15,734 nucleotides of DNA from contig CALAEY010000092.1 of the NCBI GenBank assembly GCA_937891085.1, positions 1 to 15,734 on the forward strand, written 5' to 3'. The DNA is from an uncultured Prevotellaceae bacterium. GTDB taxonomy: Bacteria > Bacteroidota > Bacteroidia > Bacteroidales > Bacteroidaceae. The notes beneath the pieces were generated by a model that was not told the origin of the DNA, did no database searches, and saw nothing but the letters and a program-made list of their open reading frames with translations. This document shows, one piece after another, positions 7,242 to 13,173 of this stretch (position 1 is the first letter of the stretch; each line of letters opens with the position of its first letter). The position numbers and the translations under genes were made by a program.

Positions 7242-8143
7242 AGCTTCAGCTCCCCATACATTCCTATCTTGATGTAGCCATCGTTTTCTACTGCTACCTT
7301 GACAGCATAGACCAAGTCGGCACGCTCATCGTTGGTGAGGATGGTTTTGGGCGTAAACTCGGAGGTGTCGGAGATCCATGTGACCTTTCCTTCGTAGGTT
7401 TTCCCTTTGCCATCGCCATAGTCAGTCATGACCGTCACAGTTTGCCCCACTTTTACCTGCTCCAGTTGGGAAGAGGTGACATAGGCCCTCAGATACATGT
7501 GACGGATGTCTGCCACCTTAAAGAGCGGCTTCCCTACCACAGCAAACTCCCCTGCCTCTGTATATTTCTCCAGTACTGTGCCTTGGATAGGCGATGAGAT
7601 GTAGCATTTGCTCAGTTGGTCGAGCACCTGAGCCCTCTGAATGTCCGTGGCACTCATCTGGCTATTCAAACTACGGGTACTGTTGCCTAAGTTGGACAGC
7701 TGCGCATCGAGTTGCTTTCTGAGCACCTGCACTTGGCTAACTACATCGTCCAACTGCTTCTGATTGGCAGAGCCATCTTTCACCAAGGCCTCAAAACGTC
7801 GTTGTTCCATCTCCGCCTTGTCCAACTGCTCACGTAGGCTGGCCACCTGCTTCTGCACATCAGGACGCTGATTGGCAATGCTCTCCTTAGTAGCTCCCAA
7901 GAGCCGTGCCTGAAGGGCGAGCTGCACTGTGTCTATCAGTCCTACCTGTTGGTAAGCCCCTACTTCCATGCCTTCCTGCACATTGAAGAAGAGCAATCTT
8001 CCATTCTGCTCTGCAGAGACAGTGATCTCTGTTGCCTCAAAAGTACCTGTGGCATCATAGGCTTTATTAGCGTCACTGCATGACGCTAATAAAGCGATGC
8101 AAAGATTCAAAAATGCAATAATGCAAAAATTATTTCTTCTCAT
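7238..8143 (-). CDS. HlyD/RND-type periplasmic adaptor (membrane fusion) lipoprotein
   Basis: A 301-residue adaptor that links the inner-membrane ABC pump to the outer-membrane factor. A signal peptide ends in a lipobox LAS-Cys22, so the protein is probably lipid-anchored. It continues with a half biotinyl-lipoyl domain (TFEATEITVSAEQNGRLLF), a long coiled-coil hairpin (about 80-175), the second lipoyl half (SSPIQGTVLEKYTEAGEFAVVG), and a beta-barrel/membrane-proximal region near the C-terminus. The layout resembles E. coli YbhG, which works with YbhFSR. It overlaps the ATPase gene by four bases. Codons 17-28, including the lipobox, form a perfect hairpin at 8061-8095. Confidence 0.9.
   Translation of the reverse strand: MRRNNFCIIAFLNLCIALLASCSDANKAYDATGTFEATEITVSAEQNGRLLFFNVQEGMEVGAYQQVGLIDTVQLALQARLLGATKESIANQRPDVQKQVASLREQLDKAEMEQRRFEALVKDGSANQKQLDDVVSQVQVLRKQLDAQLSNLGNSTRSLNSQMSATDIQRAQVLDQLSKCYISSPIQGTVLEKYTEAGEFAVVGKPLFKVADIRHMYLRAYVTSSQLEQVKVGQTVTVMTDYGDGKGKTYEGKVTWISDTSEFTPKTILTNDERADLVYAVKVAVENDGYIKIGMYGELKL
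8061..8095 (-). repeat. perfect 15-bp inverted repeat over the adaptor lipobox codons
   Basis: GCTTTATTAGCGTCA at 8061-8075 is exactly complementary to TGACGCTAATAAAGC at 8081-8095, with a 5-base loop. In the mRNA the hairpin occupies nucleotides 49-83 of the adaptor coding region and encodes the end of the signal peptide (ALLASCSDANKA). No T run follows on either strand, so it is not a standard terminator. Confidence 0.85.
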
Positions 8144-8157
8144 ATCTCAAAACTATA

Positions 8158-8205
8158 TTACTCTTAACTCTAAACCCTTAACCCTAAACTCTAGACCCTA
8201 AACCA
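8158..8205 (+). repeat. 7-bp tandem repeat tract between adaptor and TolC genes
   Basis: Consecutive 7-mers TTACTCT, TAACTCT, AAACCCT, TAACCCT, AAACTCT, AGACCCT, then AAACC, all in register. They fill most of the 67-base gap between the TolC-like gene and the adaptor gene. They belong to the same family as the tracts at 4570-4625 and 12987-13047. The TTTAGGG-like (plant telomere) appearance is coincidental. Confidence 0.85.
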
Positions 8206-8210
8206 AACAC

Positions 8211-9455
8211 CTAATTATTATATAGGTGCTTCATGCGATAGATCTCCTGCAAGAGCTGGATTTCATGGAGCGCCTGGGTCTGACGTGCCTCACTCACAGC
8301 ATTGATTTCACGCAGCATCTCGTTCACCGTTTCTATGCCATTCTCCACACGACGCTGAGCCCTATCACGAATGCCCTCACGCAAGGCTACGATCTCTGCG
8401 TCTTGGGCCAACTGTGTCTTCAGATTTTGAATCACGCCATCGGAGCTTTCGCCCTGCAGCTGTGTGTTGAATAGGAATGTCTCCCTTGTGACTCCGATCT
8501 GCCTCCGTTGTAACTCCAATTTCTGGAGGTCTGTCTTACGCGTGTAGAGTGCTCCTAAGTTCCAGCTGAGGGAGATGCCACCCAGCAGCAGACCACTATT
8601 CACGAAGTCCGACACCTTGCTATGCACCATACCTGTGGCAAAGGCTCCCAATTTAGGGCGAAGCTGGGCATCGAGCACTTTCTTCTGGGCATCGAGCATT
8701 TGGCTCTGCGCTGTGTATAGATTCAGTTCTGGACGATAGTTGTTTCGCTCCAGTTCACTGCCAGAGGCTGTTGGCTTTGCCAAGGTGGTATCCTCACCCA
8801 GCTTCTGATTGATGAACGTGCCAAGCATCAGCAGATAGGTGCGCTTCAAGGTGCGCAGACTCCCCACACGCTGGTTGGCCTTGATCTGCTCCACACGCAC
8901 AGCATCCACATCGCTCTGGTTGGCCAATCCCCCACGCATCAGTCCTTCCACTGTCTGAAGGCTCAGCTTCAGGTCGTCTTCCAGCAGAAGCGTCTGCTTC
9001 AGTTGTTCTTCTATAGAGAGCACCCCAAAGTAGAGCTGGTCGATGCGCTGGCGCACATCGTACATCGACACCTCCACCTGTCCTTTCTCCACCTCAGCCT
9101 CAGCCTTAGCTAGTCCCCTGCGAGCAGCAATCGCTCCACCATCATAGATGCTCTGGTTCACTGTGACACTGGCACTGAGCAAATGGTTTTCCATCCCTCC
9201 TGCCATCTGTTCCAACTGTGAAGGCATGTCCAGGATGTCTGTGAAGGCATAGGCACCAGCCGATAGGCCTATCTGAGGCAGATAACCTTTCGAAGCATTG
9301 GAGAGGTTGAACTCCCTACTCTGCTCCACCAGTCCGTATTGCTTGATAAGCGGATAGTTGGCCTCAGCCTGCTCATAGCATGCTTCCAGCGTCAGCTGTG
9401 CCTTGGCCAGACAAGCCCACCCCATCAGCATTAAAAGTAACCCTATTCGTTTCAT
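8211..9455 (-). CDS. TolC-family outer membrane efflux protein
   Basis: First gene of the efflux operon, encoding the outer-membrane exit duct. A signal peptide (MKRIGLLLMLMGWACLAKA) is probably cut before Gln20. The mature part starts LTLEACYEQAEANYPLIKQYGL, the usual opening of outer membrane efflux proteins, and continues with long amphipathic helices and two beta segments (for example LSASVTVNQSIYDGGAIAARR). At 414 residues it is on the short side but within the range of this family. Its promoter lies 28 bases upstream of the ATG. The 67-base gap to the adaptor gene is mostly repeat tract. Confidence 0.92.
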   Translation of the reverse strand: MKRIGLLLMLMGWACLAKAQLTLEACYEQAEANYPLIKQYGLVEQSREFNLSNASKGYLPQIGLSAGAYAFTDILDMPSQLEQMAGGMENHLLSASVTVNQSIYDGGAIAARRGLAKAEAEVEKGQVEVSMYDVRQRIDQLYFGVLSIEEQLKQTLLLEDDLKLSLQTVEGLMRGGLANQSDVDAVRVEQIKANQRVGSLRTLKRTYLLMLGTFINQKLGEDTTLAKPTASGSELERNNYRPELNLYTAQSQMLDAQKKVLDAQLRPKLGAFATGMVHSKVSDFVNSGLLLGGISLSWNLGALYTRKTDLQKLELQRRQIGVTRETFLFNTQLQGESSDGVIQNLKTQLAQDAEIVALREGIRDRAQRRVENGIETVNEMLREINAVSEARQTQALHEIQLLQEIYRMKHLYNN

Positions 9456-9482
9456 ATCGTCAGTTAGTTAACATTCCGTAGG

Positions 9483-9490
9483 CAAAGGTA
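9483..9490 (-). promoter_or_regulatory. -7 promoter element of the efflux operon
   Basis: Read on the - strand this is TACCTTTG, a perfect match to TAnnTTTG, placed 28 bases before the TolC-like start codon. No TTTG is found at the expected -33 position; a small palindrome (GCTAT-TACCT-ATAGC, 9509-9523) is there instead. This suggests a promoter that needs an activator. Confidence 0.6.
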
Positions 9491-9508
9491 AGGCATTTCT
9501 TCTATATC

Positions 9509-9523
9509 GCTATTACCTATAGC
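9509..9523. promoter_or_regulatory. short palindrome over the efflux -33 region
   Basis: GCTAT and ATAGC form perfect 5-base arms around TACCT. The site is just upstream of the efflux -7 box and would overlap the -33 contact, so a bound protein would either replace or block that contact. Confidence 0.35.
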
Positions 9524-9531
9524 AGCGAAGA

Positions 9532-9581
9532 TATGTTCCTCTTGTACAATATACGCTTAAAATTATTGTATTTGGAACATA
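9532..9581. promoter_or_regulatory. nested inverted repeat between efflux operon and AraC-type regulator
   Basis: The outer arms are TATGTTCC (9532-9539) and GGAACATA (9574-9581). The inner arms are TACAAT (9545-9550) and ATTGTA (9565-9570). The arrangement is nearly symmetrical about 9556. It lies upstream of the efflux -7 box and covers the probable -33 box of the regulator gene, so it is the best candidate operator in this divergent region for the AraC-type protein, with autoregulation likely. Confidence 0.5.
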
Positions 9582-9595
9582 AAACATTATCTTTA
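9566..9595 (+). promoter_or_regulatory. probable promoter of the AraC-type regulator
   Basis: TTG at 9566-9568 is followed after 19 bases by TATCTTTA at 9588-9595, one base off TAnnTTTG. The ATG lies 27 bases further on. The -33 part is inside the nested inverted repeat. Confidence 0.45.
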
Positions 9596-9622
9596 TAGCA
9601 GAAACAACCATTAAACCAAGCC

Positions 9623-10522
9623 ATGACACAAAGACCCATAGAAGAGCTTACCTTCCAGAAGATGCGCGAAATCTTATTCGACGGAAAGAGCATCCTCAAC
9701 GATGACATTTTCCTCGGAGACGACTTCGCCTTGCTGAGTGGAGAACCCTCACACTTCAAGCGCCTGCTTCCTGTGAACACCCCTTTTCGGATAGACGATA
9801 TCCGCATTGGCATCATCAGGCAGGGGGAGCTGAAGAATGTGGTCAATCTGCAGACACACCACTTGCATAAGCACACCATCGCCTTCATGGGAAGGGGGAG
9901 CATCATCGAACTGCGTGAGGCCTCTGCCGACCTATCTATAATAGGTGTAGCCTTCCAAGACCACTACCTAGGTGCAAGTAACGGTCTGCCCGTGCCTCTG
10001 AATGGAGAGGTACACGATCTCTTCATAGAAGATGCCACAGACCAAGAGGTGGAGATGCTGGAGCAACTTCTGGAGACCACCCACAGACTGGTGCGTCAGC
10101 CACGTATCAGCAAGGAGGCGGTAGGAGGCATGGTGAAAGCCATCGTGCACTATGTGGCAGGGCTCTGCAGAGAGAGGCAGATGGGCAGCAGGCAGGTGAA
10201 AGATAATGATAGGGACATCTTCGAGCGATTCATCCACTTAGTCAACCTCCATTGTCGCACGGAGCATCACCTCGCGTTCTATGCCGAGCGACTGTTCCTC
10301 TCGCCTCGCTACGTGAGCCAGGTAGTGAAGCAGGCAAGCGGGCACAGCGCGAAGGACTGGATAGACCATGCGCTCATCACAGAGGCCAAGGTGATGCTGA
10401 AACATACGCCCATGAGAGCCGTGCAGATTTCCTATGAACTCAACTTCCCTAACCCCAGTTTCTTCAGCAAGTTCTTCAAGCAGCACACAGGCATCACACC
10501 AGAGGAGTATCGGAAAGGATGA
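9623..10522 (+). CDS. AraC-family transcriptional regulator
   Basis: A 299-residue regulator. The N-terminal part (about 1-150) looks like the cupin-type sensory domain of AraC proteins (FRIDDIRIGIIRQGELKNVVNLQTHHLHKHTIAFMGRGSIIEL), with no clue to the ligand. The C-terminus is a two-helix-turn-helix AraC DNA-binding domain: the first around 215-240 (LAFYAERLFLSPRYVSQVVK), the second around 265-292 (AVQISYELNFPNPSFFSKFFKQHTG) followed by the hallmark ITPEEYR. It is divergent from the efflux operon across 167 bases, the usual position of a local regulator, so it probably controls the pump. The pyrH promoter follows shortly after its stop. Confidence 0.9.
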   Translation: MTQRPIEELTFQKMREILFDGKSILNDDIFLGDDFALLSGEPSHFKRLLPVNTPFRIDDIRIGIIRQGELKNVVNLQTHHLHKHTIAFMGRGSIIELREASADLSIIGVAFQDHYLGASNGLPVPLNGEVHDLFIEDATDQEVEMLEQLLETTHRLVRQPRISKEAVGGMVKAIVHYVAGLCRERQMGSRQVKDNDRDIFERFIHLVNLHCRTEHHLAFYAERLFLSPRYVSQVVKQASGHSAKDWIDHALITEAKVMLKHTPMRAVQISYELNFPNPSFFSKFFKQHTGITPEEYRKG

Positions 10523-10563
10523 AATTTTGCCAAAAACTAATACGAAAATCGAGAATTTCTTTG

Positions 10564-10571
10564 TATGTTTG
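10564..10571 (+). promoter_or_regulatory. -7 promoter element of pyrH-frr-rsgA
   Basis: TATGTTTG matches TAnnTTTG and is followed by CAAAAG. It puts the transcript start near 10578, about 22 bases before the pyrH ATG at 10600. No convincing -33 box at the right spacing was seen. Confidence 0.55.
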
Positions 10572-10599
10572 CAAAAGCAATAAACAAAAACAGATAATT

Positions 10600-11310
10600 A
10601 TGGCATTATTCAACAGAATCTTACTGAAGCTCAGCGGTGAGAGCCTGATGGGCGAGAAACAATATGGCATAGACGAGAAGCGACTGGGCGAGTATGCTGC
10701 CCAGATCAAGGAGATACATGACATGGGTGTGCAGATAGGCATCGTGATAGGCGGTGGCAACATCTTCCGCGGACTGAGTGGTTCACAGAAGGGTTTCGAC
10801 CGTGTGAAGGGTGATCAGATGGGTATGCTGGCCACAGTGATCAACAGTCTGGCACTGAGCTCTGCCTTCACAGCTGCTGGCGTGAAGAACCGTGTACTGA
10901 CGGCCATTCGCATGGAGCCTATAGGCGAGTTCTACAACAAATGGCGTGCCTTAGAGTGTCTGGAAGCTGGCGAGGTGGTCATCTTCTCTGCTGGCACAGG
11001 CAGTCCTTACTTCACCACAGATACGGGCAGCAGCCTGCGTGGCATAGAGATAGAAGCCGATGTGATGCTGAAGGGTACGCGCGTGGATGGTGTCTATACA
11101 GCCGATCCTGAGAAAGACCCAACTGCCACGAAGTTCTCTGAGATCACCTACGACGAGGTTCTGGCACGCAATTTGAAGGTGATGGATTTGTCTGCCATCT
11201 GCATGTGCAAGGACAACGATCTGCCTATCATCGTGTTCAACATGGATGTGGTGGGCAACCTGAAGAAAGTGCTTAGTGGTGAAGACATAGGGACTGTGGT
11301 ACACCCTTGA
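10600..11310 (+). CDS. pyrH: UMP kinase
   Basis: Phosphorylates UMP to UDP in pyrimidine nucleotide synthesis. The protein has 236 residues and belongs to the amino-acid-kinase fold. Visible landmarks are LLKLSGESLMG (8-18), the GGGN loop in IVIGGGNIFRG (48-58), GDQMGMLAT (71-79), GTGSPYFTTDT (142-152, normally GNPFFTTDT) and the VDGVYTADPEKDP nucleotide-binding segment (172-184). The start MALFNRILLKLSGE is chosen because the frame upstream to 10519 crosses the promoter. The gene is followed by frr and rsgA, a common Bacteroidetes order. The spacer to frr is largely a 7-bp repeat tract. Confidence 0.95.
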   Translation: MALFNRILLKLSGESLMGEKQYGIDEKRLGEYAAQIKEIHDMGVQIGIVIGGGNIFRGLSGSQKGFDRVKGDQMGMLATVINSLALSSAFTAAGVKNRVLTAIRMEPIGEFYNKWRALECLEAGEVVIFSAGTGSPYFTTDTGSSLRGIEIEADVMLKGTRVDGVYTADPEKDPTATKFSEITYDEVLARNLKVMDLSAICMCKDNDLPIIVFNMDVVGNLKKVLSGEDIGTVVHP

Positions 11311-11352
11311 GAAATGAAGAATGAAGAATGAGAAATGAAGAATTGAAAATTA
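11311..11352 (+). repeat. 7-bp tandem repeat tract between pyrH and frr
   Basis: Six 7-mers start directly after the pyrH stop: GAAATGA, AGAATGA, AGAATGA, GAAATGA, AGAATTG, AAAATTA. This is a third sequence type of the heptamer repeats in the window, with the same 7-bp period. It occupies two thirds of the spacer before frr. Confidence 0.85.
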
Positions 11353-11371
11353 ACCATAAAAACATACCTTT

Positions 11372-11932
11372 ATGAAAGACGTAAAGACTATCGTGAATGA
11401 AGTGTCTGAGCAGATGGACATGGCCATCCTATATTTGGAAGACACATTGACTCATATCCGCGCAGGCAAGGCTGACGTGCGCCTGCTCGACGGTATTCGT
11501 GTGGACAACTACGGAGCTATGGTTCCTATCAACAACTGTGCTGCTGTGACTACCCCAGATGCGCGTACCATCGCCATCAAGCCTTGGGACAAGAGCATGT
11601 TCCGCGTGATAGAGAAGGCCATCATCGACTCCAACCTGGGCATCACCCCTGAGAACAATGGCGAGATCATCCGTCTGGGCATCCCTCCATTGACGGAGGA
11701 GCGTCGCAAGCAGCTCAGCAAGCAGTGCAAGGGTGAGGGCGAGAACGCTAAGGTTAGTATCCGCAATGCCCGTCGTGACGGCATTGACGCGCTTAAGAAA
11801 TCAGAAAAAGAAGGCATGTCTGAGGACTTCCGCAAGGATGGTGAGGGAGAACTGAAGAAGGTGCATGACAAGTATATCAAGAAGGTGGATGAGCTCCTGG
11901 CCAAGAAGGAAAAGGAGATCATGACAGTGTAA
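11372..11932 (+). CDS. frr: ribosome recycling factor
   Basis: Works with EF-G to split the post-termination ribosome. It has the family length of 186 residues. Characteristic segments are LEDTLTHIRAGKADVRLLDGIRVDNYGAMVPINNCAAVTTPDARTIAIKPWD in the N-terminal half and the helix LTEERRKQLSKQCKGEGENAKVSIRNARRD, ending with a long coiled-coil helix rich in Lys and Glu (VHDKYIKKVDELLAKKEKEIM). It lies between pyrH and rsgA, all on one strand, and is probably co-transcribed with them. TACCTTTA just before the ATG resembles a -7 box but overlaps the start codon and is unlikely to be a promoter. Confidence 0.96.
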   Translation: MKDVKTIVNEVSEQMDMAILYLEDTLTHIRAGKADVRLLDGIRVDNYGAMVPINNCAAVTTPDARTIAIKPWDKSMFRVIEKAIIDSNLGITPENNGEIIRLGIPPLTEERRKQLSKQCKGEGENAKVSIRNARRDGIDALKKSEKEGMSEDFRKDGEGELKKVHDKYIKKVDELLAKKEKEIMTV

Positions 11933-11937
11933 AATCA

Positions 11938-12039
11938 TGGAGATATTGAGAGATGGAGATATTGAGATATTAGGCTGCGCTATGTTAAACTATCCGGATG
12001 GCAATTTCTCCATTTCTCAATCTCTCAATCTCTCAATAA
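11938..12039. repeat. octamer repeats in inverted orientation between frr and rsgA
   Basis: The left part repeats a 16-mer (GGAGATAT TGAGAGAT, then GGAGATAT TGAGATAT). The right part repeats CTCAATCT as octamers. The halves are complementary: TATTGAGAGAT (11944-11954) pairs perfectly with ATCTCTCAATA (12028-12038), and pairing continues inward with few mismatches for about 13 more bases. The roughly 40-base core includes ATCCGGAT. In RNA this is a long hairpin ending about 10 bases before the rsgA start. Confidence 0.65.
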
Positions 12040-12048
12040 AACAAAACA

Positions 12049-12987
12049 GTGAGAGGACTTGTAGTTAAGAACACTGGCAGTTGGTACTTGGTAAAGACTG
12101 ACGAGGGAGATGCTGTGGAATGCAAGGTGAAGGGGAATTTCCGCTTGAAGGGTATTCGCAGCACCAATCCTGTGGCAGTGGGCGATTACGTCCAGATCAT
12201 CCGCAATCAGGAGGGCACGGCTTTCATTTCTGAGATAGAAGATCGCAAGAACTATATCATCCGCAAGGCCTCCAACCTCTCAAAGCAGAGCCATATCATC
12301 GCTGCCAATCTGGATCAGTGCATGCTCATGGTCACAGTGAAGCATCCTGAGACCAATACCATTTTCATAGACCGTTTCCTGGCCACAGCGGAAGCCTACC
12401 GTGTGCCTGTCATCCTATTATTTAATAAGGTGGATCTGCTGGATGCAGAGGAGCATCACTACTTAGAGGCGCTGATGCACCTCTACATCACCATTGGCTA
12501 CCAATGTCTGGCGCTTTCGGCCCTTCAGAATGAAGGCATAGAGGCCGTGCGCGAAGCCTTAGCAGGCAAGGTGACACTCTTCTCTGGTAATTCTGGCGTG
12601 GGGAAATCTACGCTTATCAATGCCCTGCTGCCCGATCTTGACATCAAGGCTCGCACTGGCGTCATCTCTACAGCGCACGACAAGGGCATGCATACCACCA
12701 CCTTCTCTGAGATGTACGAGGTGCCAGGCGGAGGCTACATCATCGACACCCCAGGCATCAAGGGCTTTGGCACCTTCGACATGGAGGTAGAGGAGATAGG
12801 CCACTACTTCCCAGAGATTTTCCAGTTCTCCCACCAGTGCAAGTATGGCAACTGCACCCATCGCACTGAGCCTGGCTGTGCTGTACGTGAAGCTGTGGAG
12901 CAGCACTACATCAGCCAGAGTCGCTACACCTCCTACCTCAATATGCTGGAGGATAAAGAGGAGAGCAAGTATAGGCAAGGGTATTGA
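12049..12987 (+). CDS. rsgA: ribosome small-subunit-dependent GTPase RsgA
   Basis: A circularly permuted GTPase that assists late maturation of the 30S subunit. It has 312 residues: an N-terminal OB fold (about 1-65); then the GTPase with motifs in permuted order, G4 NKVD (126-129), G1 GNSGVGKST (180-188) and G3 DTPG (233-236); and a C-terminal zinc-binding region with Cys264, Cys269, His271 and Cys277. The start is GTG: a TAA lies in frame 12 bases upstream, and no ATG is available before the conserved GLVVKNTGSWY. The upstream octamer hairpin may limit ribosome access. Confidence 0.93.
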   Translation: MRGLVVKNTGSWYLVKTDEGDAVECKVKGNFRLKGIRSTNPVAVGDYVQIIRNQEGTAFISEIEDRKNYIIRKASNLSKQSHIIAANLDQCMLMVTVKHPETNTIFIDRFLATAEAYRVPVILLFNKVDLLDAEEHHYLEALMHLYITIGYQCLALSALQNEGIEAVREALAGKVTLFSGNSGVGKSTLINALLPDLDIKARTGVISTAHDKGMHTTTFSEMYEVPGGGYIIDTPGIKGFGTFDMEVEEIGHYFPEIFQFSHQCKYGNCTHRTEPGCAVREAVEQHYISQSRYTSYLNMLEDKEESKYRQGY

Positions 12988-13047
12988 ACGTTAAACATTA
13001 AACGTTAAACATTAAACATTAAAACTCTAAACCCTAAACCCTAAACC
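12987..13047 (+). repeat. 7-bp tandem repeat tract after rsgA
   Basis: The first unit shares a base with the rsgA stop codon. Units are AACGTTA, AACATTA, AACGTTA, AACATTA, AACATTA, an 8-base AAACTCTA, AACCCTA, AACCCTA, AACC. The order of subtypes copies the tract at 4570-4625. There is no GC stem with a T run, so a role as intrinsic terminator is not supported. Confidence 0.85.
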
Positions 13048-13052
13048 AGATA

Positions 13053-13113
13053 TCACGCTTCTTGGTGGAACATCATTGATTATCAGCACTTCCAGAAAAG
13101 TGTTTGTCACGCT
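13053..13113 (+). promoter_or_regulatory. paired TCACGCT boxes upstream of the TPR-HTH gene
   Basis: TCACGCT occurs at 13053-13059 and again at 13107-13113, where it is part of TTTGTCACGC (13103-13112). The two boxes are 54 bases apart, and the proximal one begins 17 bases before the -33 TTTG. The same arrangement precedes the lipoprotein gene (14781 and 14837), which supports a common regulator. Confidence 0.5.
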
Positions 13114-13119
13114 GTTTTC

Positions 13120-13150
13120 TTTGTCGTCAGCCCTTTACTTTGTATCTTTG
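13120..13150 (+). promoter_or_regulatory. promoter of the TPR-HTH gene
   Basis: TTTG (13120-13123), a 19-base spacer, then TATCTTTG (13143-13150) is a full match to the Bacteroidetes consensus. The ATG lies 23 bases after the -7 box. Confidence 0.75.
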
Positions 13151-13170
13151 CCTTGTAAATACACACAAGG
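13151..13170 (+). promoter_or_regulatory. small leader hairpin masking AAGG
   Basis: CCTTGT (13151-13156) pairs with ACAAGG (13165-13170) around an 8-base loop. The second arm carries the only Shine-Dalgarno-like AAGG, three bases before the ATG at 13174. The transcript probably starts within or just after the first arm, so the stem may be incomplete in the RNA. Confidence 0.3.
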
Positions 13171-13173
13171 CGT

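Noticed and set aside
8061..8095. Hairpin in the adaptor gene as an intrinsic terminator
   Set aside because: No T run follows the stem on either strand and the gene continues intact through it.
10519..10599. Extended start of pyrH overlapping the AraC gene stop
   Set aside because: The extension covers the -7 element at 10564-10571, and the family N-terminus begins at MALFNRILLKLSGE.
4570..13047. Repeat tracts as CRISPR arrays or telomere sequence
   Set aside because: The units are 7 bp without spacers and no cas genes are present; the resemblance to TTTAGGG is coincidental for an internal chromosomal spacer.
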